Shown: positions 18,543 through 29,127, counted from the first letter of the stretch. The stretch: DNA of 64,000 bases from Parabacteroides sp. An277 (GCF_002159645.1 NZ_NFJB01000003.1:87934-151933), one strand, 5' to 3'. A program made the numbers and translations. Notes: generated by a model not told the origin, from the letters alone.

Positions 18543-21026
18543 TTAATCTCTTCTTTCAGCCATATCCGGATAAGGAGCAATCTCGACTGCTTTCACACTC
18601 GCACCATTGGCTGTCTGCCTAAAACCGAATACCAATACATTCTTTTTACCGAAATTCAACCAGCATTCCGGTAAATAATATTCGCGTTGCGGGCCGGCTT
18701 CCCAATGCCGCCCGATATTATGTCCGTTCAGCCACATATATCCATTTCCAGATGCATTTATCCGCATCAACCACGGAATCCAAACTGCCGGATTGCTTTT
18801 CGGCAAATCAAATTCAAGCCGATACCATGTAAACAATCCATCCGGCATAGCTTTAGGTTGCACGCCATTCCCTTTCCGAGGAATCTCGCATTTCGTATCA
18901 AGCGGTACAACCGTCCAACCTTTCGATGTACAATCGGGCGAAATCCATTTTTCCGTCACCCCGGCTACGTCCACAGACAACTCCCATTCCAACGGATGAG
19001 TCAGCACTGTCTCGGAAACAGATAAACCGGCTTTCCGAATCCCGGCCAACTCTTCCATCGGAACATAGCCATGTGCATGGCCTAAATTCTCATAAACGAC
19101 AAGAATCTCATTCTCTCCCTCCTGTAACATGCCGGAAACATCAAAACGATTATCATATTCGTCCGGCCGGATACGGTCAAAGCAATTTCGCGTAGTCCAT
19201 GTCTGTGCATCGGCCTTGTCGGGGAACAATCGACGCGCCATCTTCCCATTCACACACGCAGACACTATATCGCGCGTAAACATATTAAACAATAAATACT
19301 TTTCGTCTTCGGTTTGCTGCTTTGTCAGATAGACTTTGGCCCGATATAAACTATAACGGAAATCATTCACATTTACATCCGATAACGAAGGCAATTCCGG
19401 CACAACCATCCAACGGGCTTTAGCATAATCGTCTTCTTTTCTCCAAACCGACGCGATACGGATAGACTCCGGTAACGATGCCGGACGTTTGATTGCAGGT
19501 TGATGCTTTGGCCACCAACTGCCCTCACGGGCCGATTTTCCTGCCGGAATAACCAACACTTTCGAACCTAATGCATCCAATTCATATTCTACCCGAATCG
19601 GCGCAATACTTAATGAATCTTCCTGCTGGTCGCTATCCACCCGCATCAGTACCTTCTTCCCATTCTGGTCAATATTATACATTGCCTCCCGGGGACGCGC
19701 CATTTTCCCCGGAACTAATGTCACATACCCTTTTAAAGCCTGTTCCTGATTGGTGTTGTGCAAAAATACAAACAGAGTGCCATCCTCTGCCACACGAACA
19801 CCTCCAAATAATCCTTCGGGAGCACCTTGTAACGAACAAGGGCCACCAGTCGTCCGGGTCAGTTGCGGTTCGAAACGCCGGATAAATTCACCCAATCCCT
19901 TCGCAGCCAAATACTTTTCGCCTACGCCGCCACATTCCCGAATCGCTGCATTATAATCATAAGAGGTTGTCATGCCTCGAGCGCCCCAACCGGCGAAATG
20001 AGTTCCTCCGAAAAACATATAATAATTAATACCCGTTCCTCCTCCCAGTATCGTCATCAGACCGATTGTTTGAAAATGCCGCGCATCTGAATAATGTTTT
20101 TCGCTCAATGTCCCCGTGACCAATGAAAACCATCCCCCTTGCAACTCTGTCACAAATCCCGGAGCATCCGGCTGTTGCCTACACAATGAAGCCATCCGAT
20201 AAGCACAACTCGGAGCGTCAGACAAGCCTACATAATAATTATCGCAATCGAATATCTGCGACAATTCTTTATCGCTGCTCCCGCGACATTCACCCGTCAA
20301 ACAGGAAAAAACAGGGATATCCATCCCGCTTTTACGTGCCGACCGGTATAATGCCTTTAAGAATTCGGATTTATTGGCACAGCCATGCGCATTATATTCA
20401 TTTTCGATTTGAATCAAGATAATGCCCTTTTCCCCTTTTGGTTTTCGTGTAATTTGCTCATCTACCAACTCTTTGCAAACAGCATCAAACCAATGGACAC
20501 ACCAACGGACATGCTGCGGATCCGCACTTCTCAGCCACAACCCTTTTACATCATCCGGACGAAATTTCGCCAACCAACGCGGATATGCACCTCCCGAAAA
20601 TTCCGCACAAATAAACGGACCCGGTCGTACGATTGTATACAGGTCAAACTCATTTTGTGCCATCGAAAGCCATCGTCTTAAATCTGAAAAATCAAAATGT
20701 GCCGTATCATTTACATCCGCCGGCATCGTCCGCTCGTGCCAATTCCAAGGGACATACGTTTCCACTGTATTGAATCCGGCTTCTTTAATCTTCCGAAACC
20801 GATCTCTCCACAATTCTTCCGGACAGCGGAAATAATGAAATGCCGCACTATAGATAAACCGATCTTCACCTTCTATCGTCAAACAAGAACCGTCGTAACG
20901 GATACGTTCCGGATGGGAAAATTCTTTCACCGGCTTTTCCTCCGCGTTTATTACCCACGAACACAAACAAAACAGATTGCAAAAAACAATCAATCCTTTT
21001 CTTAACCAATCTCGCAAATTCACCAT
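18543..21026 (-). CDS. GH35 beta-galactosidase
   Basis: An 827-residue secreted enzyme. The GH35 barrel spans about 45-380 with the acid/base E210 in IQIENEYN and the nucleophile E294 in FVTELQGGWF, plus TIVRPGPFICAEF and GGGTGINYYMFFGGTHF. Two C-terminal jelly-roll domains follow, the last ending with the typical RHWEAGPQREYYLPECWL region. It removes terminal beta-galactose. An N-terminal hydrophobic stretch (about 11-27) serves as signal. It is 47 bp downstream of the LamG-fused gene and 30 bp upstream of GH43. Confidence 0.92.
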   Translation of the reverse strand: MVNLRDWLRKGLIVFCNLFCLCSWVINAEEKPVKEFSHPERIRYDGSCLTIEGEDRFIYSAAFHYFRCPEELWRDRFRKIKEAGFNTVETYVPWNWHERTMPADVNDTAHFDFSDLRRWLSMAQNEFDLYTIVRPGPFICAEFSGGAYPRWLAKFRPDDVKGLWLRSADPQHVRWCVHWFDAVCKELVDEQITRKPKGEKGIILIQIENEYNAHGCANKSEFLKALYRSARKSGMDIPVFSCLTGECRGSSDKELSQIFDCDNYYVGLSDAPSCAYRMASLCRQQPDAPGFVTELQGGWFSLVTGTLSEKHYSDARHFQTIGLMTILGGGTGINYYMFFGGTHFAGWGARGMTTSYDYNAAIRECGGVGEKYLAAKGLGEFIRRFEPQLTRTTGGPCSLQGAPEGLFGGVRVAEDGTLFVFLHNTNQEQALKGYVTLVPGKMARPREAMYNIDQNGKKVLMRVDSDQQEDSLSIAPIRVEYELDALGSKVLVIPAGKSAREGSWWPKHQPAIKRPASLPESIRIASVWRKEDDYAKARWMVVPELPSLSDVNVNDFRYSLYRAKVYLTKQQTEDEKYLLFNMFTRDIVSACVNGKMARRLFPDKADAQTWTTRNCFDRIRPDEYDNRFDVSGMLQEGENEILVVYENLGHAHGYVPMEELAGIRKAGLSVSETVLTHPLEWELSVDVAGVTEKWISPDCTSKGWTVVPLDTKCEIPRKGNGVQPKAMPDGLFTWYRLEFDLPKSNPAVWIPWLMRINASGNGYMWLNGHNIGRHWEAGPQREYYLPECWLNFGKKNVLVFGFRQTANGASVKAVEIAPYPDMAERRD

Positions 21027-21073
21027 AACTTGCTTTTTTTAATTTCTTATCATTCCACAAAAGCCTCCTATTT

Positions 21074-24025
21074 TCATTCTATCAAAAACCATGTCGTTCC
21101 CTGCGCTTTCACAGAAACCGGCAATGACAGATGGGCTTCATCATCTAACTTATATTCTTTACGCTTCCCGTCTTCAGCCATAACAATAGCCTTTCCTTTC
21201 AAGCCTGTATAATACAAAGGCAAACGCATTTCTTTTGTAATATCACGATCCGTCGGATTAAACACAACCACCATCCCCTTATGCTGAATGAATGGGTTCA
21301 CATGCATGATACAATCCAAATCACGACCGTTCGGACGGCTCACATGGATAATATCCGAAGTCAATATATCCCGATACTTTTTAAACCAATGAATCCATTT
21401 CGATACCATCTGCTTGGTTTCCGGCGTATCATATAGGCGGTTTCCCCGGATTGTCAGATGGCAACCACTCGCGAGGTATTGGATCAATTGTTGTTCATAA
21501 CGTTCCAGATTTTCACATAAGGGCTCCAACCCGACACGCGGGTCATTGGTATAAAAACCGACCAATTGCAAGGTCATCCATCCCATTGGCGGTAACTTAT
21601 GCCACGTCCCGTCATAAATATACTGTCGCCCTAACAGAAGTTGCTGCTGAGGTGTCAAATTCGCACTTGCCTCACGATATCCCATACCGGTCGAATTCTG
21701 TCCATTCAAGAAATACCAATCGGGAATCGGTACATACATTCCTCGACGATTCAATTCATGAATGACGCCAACTTGCGTTTTCCATTGTTCCCACTGCGAA
21801 TCTTCTAACCCACGGTGATGAGGATGTCGCGTCGAAGCACATACATCTCCATGGTAAGGCCCGTCCATATTATACGTCATGAAACCGGTCTTATCAAAAA
21901 ATTCCCACATCTTCGGATAATAAATATCTTTCCAATCACTCGCAATGCAAACACTTTGCCCGAACAGGCTACCCGGTTTGCCTGTTTCCGGATCCACGCA
22001 ATCGACCGCTTCTCCACGTCCGCGCGAGGCCACCTGCAATTCATATCCCCCCATCACGATACCACGTTCCCGCGCATAAGCCGCTATTTTCCTCCAATGC
22101 TGAATGTAGGTCGAATCCAAATTATCATGACTGATGCCGGGCCATGCCATAATGTCCAACTGCTCCAACCCCAATTCCGCCAACTGGTCGATAAACCCTT
22201 TTAGCTGCTGCTCGTCATGCGAAGTTATTCCACCACATATCAACGATTCCGTAACCTGAGGAGCTAATTTCTTATACATCCGCCGATGTCCCAGCGATTG
22301 CCGCTCCCGGTCGTCGCTATCCTGCAACAATTCAAACGTAATATAGGATTTAAACGGATTTTGATTGTCCACCACAACGTTCGGCCCCATCGGCAACGTA
22401 CTTACTAACAGATTCCGGTGTTGAAATCCCAAAAACTTATCTTCTGCCTGATTATGGCTGGCCCATGTATGATATTCCGGATCAACGCGCCACGTAGTCG
22501 TGGAACTTCCGACATGATATTTTTTAGGCGTACCATTGTAATGCATCAGCGCGCTACCCCGCAAATCGGCATTCACCAAGGCAAACGAATAATCGCTCTC
22601 TACATGAATCCGGTTAATCTGATCTTGATTCATGGCAACAATTTCCGTTTCAATCTCATCCAATACCACTGATTCGTTCCCGTGGTTCAACACCTCGACC
22701 CATTTGGCCATAACCGGGATTCCCTTATATATTTCATACGACACCTTTACTTCCAGTTCTTTTACGTCTGGCATCTGCTCCGTCGGCTCGTATGTCATGA
22801 CTATACGTAACCCCTCTGCCGGCCAATCCGTTTCCAACGCATTGAATTTCGGTTTCCACGAATACCGCATCAAAGGTTTGCCCGTTTCGATTTTACTCAA
22901 GGTAAATGCTTGGTGGGAAGCCTCCATTTCAGGAATCCAAGATTCCAATAAATAAGAATATTCCGGTTGCCCTTTCAAACCTCCGACTTCGTACCACACA
23001 CTATCCACCCGAATCCGTGCCTCCGGTTTCACCGCCCGTACATATTCAGCCTCATTCGACAAATTTTTATATCCGATGCACGCCAAATTCGCTCCTACAT
23101 AAAATGTACGGGAAATCAACCCGTTGCTAATTTGGAACACCGTGCTCAAAGCATCATCTGTTTGCTGAATCTGCATACAGCAAGGGTCTTCTACCGGCTG
23201 AATCAACCAATCGTTCGGTTGTCGCTCCGATGAAAAAGAAGAGACAAAGACCTTGCCCAATCCGGGCTTTTGGATTGCGGCAATCAACGCTTTTCGCTTT
23301 TCGGTCTGCACCTCGTTCTCTTTCTTGATTCTTTTATAATCCAACAAAAAATCCGTATCCGGGTCAAAAGCTCCTTCTTTAAATGTGCTATATCGGACTT
23401 CATATACTTCTCCCTCAAAAGCCTCATCTCCCTTTTCCGAAACCGCAACAGAAAAATTAGGTGCAAATGCAGAGGTCGGATGAAACATATTGATAGATTT
23501 TCCATTCAACCAAACAGAACCTTTGCCGGCATTCACGACCATCGCCAAATGCGTCCAAACCTCTTTGGCGACCTCACCTATTTCGACAATATCCGCGCCA
23601 CCGGAAACCAATAGCCAGCGGTCATCCTTTTGCGCGATTACATATCCCTGTTTCCCGTTTCCATTCGCCACTACAACCTGTGTTTGTCCTTGCGTTTGAT
23701 TCCGACTGGGTTTCACCCAAATTTCCAATACCTGATTCTCCTTGGGTGTTCCCACCGCCTGTTCGAAACGATACCCGTCCTCTTCCCCTTTAAACAGAAT
23801 ACCTCCTTCCCCACGTAATTTCTTATCGCCCGGGGCATCGGCATAAAAAACAGGTTTTCCAACGGCTTGCAAAACATTTTCACCCACCACAGGCCGGATT
23901 TGGCCGGGAGCGACGGCATACGTAACATTCCCGGCCTTTCCAAAGTTATAATGCAAAACAGGCTTTATCTTTCCACTGGCATACAGACTAAACAATGCAA
24001 AAATAATGACAAGATTTTTTTTCAT
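21074..24025 (-). CDS. LamG-fused putative alpha-glycosidase, GH36-like architecture, family unassigned
   Basis: A 983-residue secreted protein. After a signal peptide (to about 18) a LamG/concanavalin A-like domain occupies about 20-235 (VLEIWVKPSRN, HLAMVVNAGKGSVWLNG). A beta-sandwich region (260-590), a TIM-barrel-like region (600-890) and a small C-terminal beta domain (900-983, with VVVFNPTDRDI) follow, the order seen in clan GH-D alpha-glycosidases. A candidate catalytic aspartate is D721 in MTYNMDGP. Sequence resemblance to GH27/GH36 is faint and I cannot name a family. Context suggests hydrolysis of an alpha-linked side chain; the LamG domain suggests glycan binding. Confidence 0.6.
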   Translation of the reverse strand: MKKNLVIIFALFSLYASGKIKPVLHYNFGKAGNVTYAVAPGQIRPVVGENVLQAVGKPVFYADAPGDKKLRGEGGILFKGEEDGYRFEQAVGTPKENQVLEIWVKPSRNQTQGQTQVVVANGNGKQGYVIAQKDDRWLLVSGGADIVEIGEVAKEVWTHLAMVVNAGKGSVWLNGKSINMFHPTSAFAPNFSVAVSEKGDEAFEGEVYEVRYSTFKEGAFDPDTDFLLDYKRIKKENEVQTEKRKALIAAIQKPGLGKVFVSSFSSERQPNDWLIQPVEDPCCMQIQQTDDALSTVFQISNGLISRTFYVGANLACIGYKNLSNEAEYVRAVKPEARIRVDSVWYEVGGLKGQPEYSYLLESWIPEMEASHQAFTLSKIETGKPLMRYSWKPKFNALETDWPAEGLRIVMTYEPTEQMPDVKELEVKVSYEIYKGIPVMAKWVEVLNHGNESVVLDEIETEIVAMNQDQINRIHVESDYSFALVNADLRGSALMHYNGTPKKYHVGSSTTTWRVDPEYHTWASHNQAEDKFLGFQHRNLLVSTLPMGPNVVVDNQNPFKSYITFELLQDSDDRERQSLGHRRMYKKLAPQVTESLICGGITSHDEQQLKGFIDQLAELGLEQLDIMAWPGISHDNLDSTYIQHWRKIAAYARERGIVMGGYELQVASRGRGEAVDCVDPETGKPGSLFGQSVCIASDWKDIYYPKMWEFFDKTGFMTYNMDGPYHGDVCASTRHPHHRGLEDSQWEQWKTQVGVIHELNRRGMYVPIPDWYFLNGQNSTGMGYREASANLTPQQQLLLGRQYIYDGTWHKLPPMGWMTLQLVGFYTNDPRVGLEPLCENLERYEQQLIQYLASGCHLTIRGNRLYDTPETKQMVSKWIHWFKKYRDILTSDIIHVSRPNGRDLDCIMHVNPFIQHKGMVVVFNPTDRDITKEMRLPLYYTGLKGKAIVMAEDGKRKEYKLDDEAHLSLPVSVKAQGTTWFLIE

Positions 24026-24080
24026 ACTGTTCTCGTTTTAACTGGCAATCTACACAACAATATCCGCTATGTCAAATTTA

Positions 24081-25442
24081 TCAAGCCACAGGAGCCTTTC
24101 CTGGTTTAGGAACTTCACCTTCCTTATAAAAAGGCATCGCACCCATCTCATATTTTTCCGGTCCATATCGCAACGTAGAAGCCATGATTTCATCCCATGT
24201 AATCGATTTCCCCGTATAGGCAGATTCACGGCCTAAAATCGCGACCTGCGTCGAATAAGCCAAATCCTCAGCCTGATTGATTTTCTTCTCTAACCGAATC
24301 GACCCTACCAAATGAACATGCTCCTGTTCATACGGATTTTTTACCGGATGATTCTGATAATCATATTTCCACAAAACATTACCGACATAATCTGCAATTT
24401 TAATATCATCTCCATTATTCAAAAAGGCGACCCCTTTCGTGCCATAAACCTGCTCAGAGATATTCCCCTCGCAACCATCTATTTGACGAGCAGTCGCCAA
24501 CATCCGTTTGGAATGTTCATAATAATAATCCACGCTGAAGAAATCATAAATATCGCCGGTAAGACGCTGTGCCCTGCCTCCAAAACCGACAGCACGCATC
24601 GGGCGCTCTCCCATAAACCAAGTTACCACATCTATATTATGGACAGCCTGATCCAGTATATGGTCGCCGCTAAGCCATTTGATATTGAACCAGTTCCGTA
24701 TGCAATATTCCATGTCGCTCCATTCCGGCCTTTTTGCCTTATTCCACCAAGCCCCTTGATCCCAATGGGCCGACGATGAAACGATATCGCCTATCAAACC
24801 GTTCTTAACCTGTACATAAGCTTCCCAATAATCCTTGCGATGGCGACGCTGCGTCCCGGCAATAACGGTCAAACCTTTGGCCGTTGCCACCTTCGAAGCG
24901 GCGATGACCGTCCGAATGCCAACCGGATCCACGGCGCAAGGTTTTTCCATGAAGATATGTTTGCCCGCTTCCACTGCCGCTTTGAAATGTTCCGGCCGGA
25001 AATGGGTCGGCGTGCACAACAAAACGACATCCACCTCGTCCATTGCCATCACCTTCTGATAGGCATCAAACCCCAAAAAGCAATTCGCATCCTGCACCTC
25101 GTTTCCACAATCCTTTAATACATTCCGGCAACCCGCCATCCGGTCAGGAAAGAGATCAGCCAACGCAATGATGGAAACATTCGGTTCGGCTTTCAAAAAT
25201 TGTGTCGCTGCACCGGTTCCCCGGTCTCCACATCCGATTAAAGCGGCTTTCAAAGGTTTTCCGTCTGGAGCCACCTCCACAAAAGAAAACATGCCCAATT
25301 CTTCCGGCGTATAACTTTTTGCCACTTCCCCTGCACTTTGAGAGGAAGAAGAGGTACACGAAGTAACGGCTACCGATGAGACACCCAATGGAATACCTGC
25401 ACCAATAAGCGTCATATTGGTCAAAAAATTTCTTCTTTTCAT
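24081..25442 (-). CDS. Secreted Gfo/Idh/MocA family protein (oxidoreductase or GH109-like)
   Basis: A 453-residue protein. It has an N-terminal Rossmann fold with the dinucleotide motif LIGCGDRGTGA, the family motif MEKPCAVDP, and a C-terminal alpha/beta domain. The N-terminus (MKRRNFLTN, then a hydrophobic run ending VTSC) looks like an export signal with a lipobox, as in many Bacteroides members that fold with bound NAD before export. The start at 25442 is preferred; an in-frame ATG 42 bases upstream would add a basic leader without export logic. Exported members include GH109 enzymes, which cleave glycosides by an NAD-dependent mechanism, as well as proteins of unknown function, so either remains possible. 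Confidence 0.75.
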   Translation of the reverse strand: MKRRNFLTNMTLIGAGIPLGVSSVAVTSCTSSSSQSAGEVAKSYTPEELGMFSFVEVAPDGKPLKAALIGCGDRGTGAATQFLKAEPNVSIIALADLFPDRMAGCRNVLKDCGNEVQDANCFLGFDAYQKVMAMDEVDVVLLCTPTHFRPEHFKAAVEAGKHIFMEKPCAVDPVGIRTVIAASKVATAKGLTVIAGTQRRHRKDYWEAYVQVKNGLIGDIVSSSAHWDQGAWWNKAKRPEWSDMEYCIRNWFNIKWLSGDHILDQAVHNIDVVTWFMGERPMRAVGFGGRAQRLTGDIYDFFSVDYYYEHSKRMLATARQIDGCEGNISEQVYGTKGVAFLNNGDDIKIADYVGNVLWKYDYQNHPVKNPYEQEHVHLVGSIRLEKKINQAEDLAYSTQVAILGRESAYTGKSITWDEIMASTLRYGPEKYEMGAMPFYKEGEVPKPGKAPVA

Positions 25443-25486
25443 ACGAATTATTATCTGTTTTTTCTTTATTACTGTCTTTATCAAAA

Positions 25487-27751
25487 CTACTTGCCTCTTG
25501 CTTGCAAATCATACGCCCGTCCCTTCTTTCCGTTTTCCATTTGGAATAACGTCCAACCCGTTCCATCGGCTTTCTTCTCCAGACGCCAGCTGAGTTTCGG
25601 GTCTTGCAACAACTTCTTGATATGTGTCGGGAACGCATCGGCACGACGAGCTTCCTCCCATGTACGAATTACATTAAAGATTGCATATTTCTGCGGACAA
25701 CTTTCCACATCTTTCTGTCCAATTTTCAGGCTATACGTTGCGCCATAGCCGACAGCCGTCGCCTCGATATGCTCATACTGCTCGACGGTCGATGTGGCCG
25801 TAATCGGGAAATTCCCTCCAAAGGAAGAGGGGAAGAAGTTGGCATACGTTACGTCTCTGAGATCTTTTCCCTGGCTCGTCGTACTACCCCATACGCGCTT
25901 ATCCGCGTCATACATATTCAAGCCGCCGCCCACATTCCATATGCTCTGATAATGCCAGGAGCCTTCAGAGAGTGTGGCGCCGGTAAAGCGAATGTCGGGC
26001 AAGTCATATTTCTTTGCCTGTTCAAACATATTCCGGAAGAATCGTTTCACGGAATAGGTTCCAAAGCCGCTATGGAACAAGAACTCCTGACCATCGAGGT
26101 CGTAGTACCCGATTCCGCTGTGCTTAGCCATGTCGGCATACAGTTTCCCCAGTTCGTCCTGAAGTTCCAAATTCGGTACCAATCCTTGGTAGCCCCATCC
26201 TACCGTTACCTGCAGCTTGTCGACGGCGTCCCCTTTCCGGTGCGCTACGGGTTGGGTATTCCAATAGCCGCGCGTGACGTTCAGAAGTCGGTAGGGTGCC
26301 TCTTTCGATACCCCTAAGTAATGAATCAATTCTTTTCCGATTTTGACCATGTTCAATTCCTTGCAGTGCCCTTCCCAGCAGGCAATCTCTTGCAGGTAAG
26401 TAGGGTCGTCTATGTAGATGAGGGTGTCTTTTTCCGACAGGTCTGCCGTCAGGTATCGGCGATGTTGGATGCAGGCACTATCTGAAGGGATAGGGCTACA
26501 GTCTTTTGTCCCGGGCGCCATCGAATTGGTAATAGTAGTTCGTCCGAAGATAAGTCCGTCTTTTGCCAGCAGCGCCGCAAACTCTCGGTGGGAGAGGTCT
26601 CCGCTGGTCAGGTGGAAGGGTTTCCGCTCTTCCTCTTTTCCATCAACGAAGCCGCCATTGGCACAGTCTGGGTTCAAGAAGCCCTGGTCGTAGGCCGATA
26701 TCACTTTCAATCCCATTTGTTTCGTGTAAGAGGGGATACTGTCGTAGAGGTTTCCGTATGTTAGCACGTCCGGCATAAACGAGGTGGGGTCTTTCACCCA
26801 TTTCCCTTGGAAAGTGGGGTAGGGCAAACCCTCTTCGCGGACAATGGTTTGAATCACGTCCATGAGCGCAAGGCTATCCGGACTTCCCCACAAGGCGATA
26901 GAGGAGCCAATATAATCGACTCCCGCCACATCTTGCCGCTGCAAATGGTTGGGTTCATTGTTTACGAACACGGGCGTTCCTTCCGGCGAATAAATCAAAT
27001 CGCCTTTCCGCCTATCGCGGGATTGATAACGTATGTTGATACGTCCATTCTCGTCGACACCGGCCGTCGCGCCATAGAGCATTCGGAAGTATGGCTCTTT
27101 CCGGTTGTAGAAGGCTACGTCACTGATACCGTCGCCTCCGAGTGTCATCTGTTGCCCTTCGTGTAGTTCGACGGGCAGGGGATACTGCACATGGTTAGGT
27201 GAATGTACGATGTATCCTCCCCAACCGGTGTCGGAAGTGTAACGGGCTTCCCCGCCTATCGTATTGTCGTTTAAAGCCAATGCACCAATGGCATAGTTCA
27301 CGGTGAAAGAGGTGTCGCGCGCTACGCCGATGATTTCGCCCAGCAAATTGTCGATATTGGTATAATAGTTTCCCCATTGGACCGCATCAATGCCGTCTCG
27401 GTTTTCCAGATTTTCCAACGTCAGTTTGAAGTACTTGCTTTTGGCTTCCAGTCGGACGTCGGCTATGGCTCCGTTGGCGTATTCCAACCGGTAATGGTCT
27501 CCTTGCCAGCTTGCGGCTTGCGGGTAATAGTATTTTTTCTCTTGGCTGTTGTAAAGGGATAAAAGCGGAGAGGGTTGGTCTGTCGGGCTGAAATTCCGGT
27601 CCTCTTTCGTACCGTTCCACATGCCTACAATATATCCCCGGTTATCGACATCTATTTTGAAATAGTCTGTCTGAAACGTACGTATAGTGTTATCCACACA
27701 ACTTCCCATCAGAAGGATAGCCGACGTACAAGCCAAAAGAATTTTTTTCAT
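25487..27751 (-). CDS. Putative surface glycosidase of unassigned family (paralog 1 of 3)
   Basis: A 754-residue lipoprotein (lipobox LMGSC at 14-18). It shares its layout and short motifs with the proteins at 31631-34033 and 43478-45940: an N-terminal beta domain, an EGLPYPTFQGKW motif (about 307-318), a TIM-barrel-like region with a strand ending in YYDLDGQE (D551/D553), and an inserted beta-rich module at about 424-512 containing VTRGYWNT and a later histidine. The family is not one I recognise. The aspartate-glycine motif at a strand end resembles the nucleophile of clan GH-D enzymes. It is the most divergent of the three, lacking the NWGEPW motif. It is first in the twelve-gene run. Confidence 0.6.
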   Translation of the reverse strand: MKKILLACTSAILLMGSCVDNTIRTFQTDYFKIDVDNRGYIVGMWNGTKEDRNFSPTDQPSPLLSLYNSQEKKYYYPQAASWQGDHYRLEYANGAIADVRLEAKSKYFKLTLENLENRDGIDAVQWGNYYTNIDNLLGEIIGVARDTSFTVNYAIGALALNDNTIGGEARYTSDTGWGGYIVHSPNHVQYPLPVELHEGQQMTLGGDGISDVAFYNRKEPYFRMLYGATAGVDENGRINIRYQSRDRRKGDLIYSPEGTPVFVNNEPNHLQRQDVAGVDYIGSSIALWGSPDSLALMDVIQTIVREEGLPYPTFQGKWVKDPTSFMPDVLTYGNLYDSIPSYTKQMGLKVISAYDQGFLNPDCANGGFVDGKEEERKPFHLTSGDLSHREFAALLAKDGLIFGRTTITNSMAPGTKDCSPIPSDSACIQHRRYLTADLSEKDTLIYIDDPTYLQEIACWEGHCKELNMVKIGKELIHYLGVSKEAPYRLLNVTRGYWNTQPVAHRKGDAVDKLQVTVGWGYQGLVPNLELQDELGKLYADMAKHSGIGYYDLDGQEFLFHSGFGTYSVKRFFRNMFEQAKKYDLPDIRFTGATLSEGSWHYQSIWNVGGGLNMYDADKRVWGSTTSQGKDLRDVTYANFFPSSFGGNFPITATSTVEQYEHIEATAVGYGATYSLKIGQKDVESCPQKYAIFNVIRTWEEARRADAFPTHIKKLLQDPKLSWRLEKKADGTGWTLFQMENGKKGRAYDLQARGK

Positions 27752-27891
27752 ACGTATGTTATTTAAGTGTTTCTATTTTATCTGCTTTTTTCGATACTGT
27801 CTGTATTAAAGGACTGTTTTTGGGGCTATTTGTCCCGAAAATTAGTGATTTTTCTTACACTTTAATCTATCACAACAGATTCAAAGGATGG

Positions 27892-27958
27892 AAAAAAGGG
27901 AGCTGAAACCCTCCCGCCATTCTTATGAAAGCACATGGATAGGATATTTCAAGCTCCC
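27892..27958 (-). terminator. Terminator after the first DUF6261-like gene
   Basis: On the minus strand an outer stem pairs GGGAGCTTGAAA (27947-27958) with TTTCAGCTCCC (27898-27908) and is followed directly by six T residues (27892-27897). It lies 27 bp after the stop codon at 27985 and would separate this gene from the operon beginning at 27751. Confidence 0.6.
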
Positions 27959-27984
27959 CTACGCTTATGAAGTACAAAATATTT

Positions 27985-29127
27985 TTATACCAACTTCAGC
28001 GTTTCCGGATACGTAATCACGACCGGTTCTTCCAGTGGAGGATTTCCCTCGCCGTTGTAGTAGGTCTCTATCCGGAATTGATAGTTCCCCTCAGTCAAAT
28101 CATTAATCATGTAGAACTCGATGAGAGTAGGGGTTGCTTTCGTAATGTCTTCGGTTGCCACCTTGTCATCCAGGTCGGAGATACTCCGGAAAATAAGATC
28201 TCCCGGATTTTCGCCGGTCGCATCCAACAGATGTACATTTTCGCATTCAATTGCAATCAAAGCCCCTCGTTTTATCTCGTTCGGGTTGTCCGGATTGCCA
28301 CCTTCCTTTTGATATATCCGCTTTATCACCGGTGTGGCAGGTTGAGGTGTAGGTTCGGGCGTCGGCTCGGGAGTTTCTGACGCACCCATTGTGCCTCGGC
28401 GAACCAAGATTTCATTCTGCTCCGCAATATAAGTAGTTATTTTATCTATCAGATTACCCAGAGCCGTGCGCATCGCCTCGTCTTGGTAGGCAATTTCGTT
28501 GGCTTGATACAACACATTGATGTAATTCACCAGTTCTTTGAAGGCATCGTCCACCAACGGACGAATATTCTTCATGTTCGACAGGCTTTTTCGTCCCCAT
28601 TTTTCCATCGAGCGTGTTTTGAAGGTCGAGTTAAACAGTTCGTTGCTCTCCTCCAAATCCGCCACGACGCTATCCAATCCCAATGTCGTAATCGCCTCCG
28701 CATTCTTGTCTTCTTGCAATTTCAAGATCAACTTGTAGATTTGTGAGGTATTCTCCAAATAGGTTTTGTTATTAGCCTGTCGGAAAGGTTTCAATACATA
28801 AGCCAATTGCGTAGCAGCCTCGCGTTTGGCCTCATCCTTGCAATATAAGTGGGCATCCACCGTATGCCGCAGGAAGAGAAAAGCCTCATCACGCAAGACA
28901 TCCGTAGTAGTTACTTGAGACGTATACGTAGACCCTTTGTCCTCATTGTATACAGCCTCCTCCCGCAGAAATTCTCCTGCGTAGAGTGTCCGTGGCGTTG
29001 TCAGATAGTTTGCTTCCGCAACCTCTTCTGTCACGTCACCCAGCACATTCTTATGAAAAAGATAGTGCTCTCCGTTCCTAAGTTTTCCTAAAAGTGTTGA
29101 GCAGTTAGGAATCTTTTTAACTTCCAT
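27985..29127 (-). CDS. DUF6261-like protein with C-terminal Ig-like (DUF4469-like) domain
   Basis: A 380-residue cytoplasmic-looking protein with no signal peptide. Residues 1-250 are predicted helical, with the RNGEHYLFH motif near the N-terminus and VLKPFRQANNKTY in the middle; this matches what I know of DUF6261, a Bacteroidetes family of unknown function. A proline-rich linker (PEPTPEPTPQP) leads to an Ig-like domain (about 270-380) that ends TEGNYQFRIETYYNG. The same C-terminal domain occurs in the protein at 34101-35228 and the HU-like protein at 57165-57920. The start at 29127 (MEVKK) aligns with the paralog; a second ATG lies 21 bases upstream. Function is unknown; the gene has its own promoter-like box and terminator and is preceded by a tandem array. 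Confidence 0.75.
   Translation of the reverse strand: MEVKKIPNCSTLLGKLRNGEHYLFHKNVLGDVTEEVAEANYLTTPRTLYAGEFLREEAVYNEDKGSTYTSQVTTTDVLRDEAFLFLRHTVDAHLYCKDEAKREAATQLAYVLKPFRQANNKTYLENTSQIYKLILKLQEDKNAEAITTLGLDSVVADLEESNELFNSTFKTRSMEKWGRKSLSNMKNIRPLVDDAFKELVNYINVLYQANEIAYQDEAMRTALGNLIDKITTYIAEQNEILVRRGTMGASETPEPTPEPTPQPATPVIKRIYQKEGGNPDNPNEIKRGALIAIECENVHLLDATGENPGDLIFRSISDLDDKVATEDITKATPTLIEFYMINDLTEGNYQFRIETYYNGEGNPPLEEPVVITYPETLKLV

Noticed and set aside
24081..25484. Upstream start codon for the Gfo/Idh/MocA gene at 25484
   Set aside because: It adds a lysine/isoleucine-rich leader before the clear MKRRNF export signal; the start at 25442 is more plausible.
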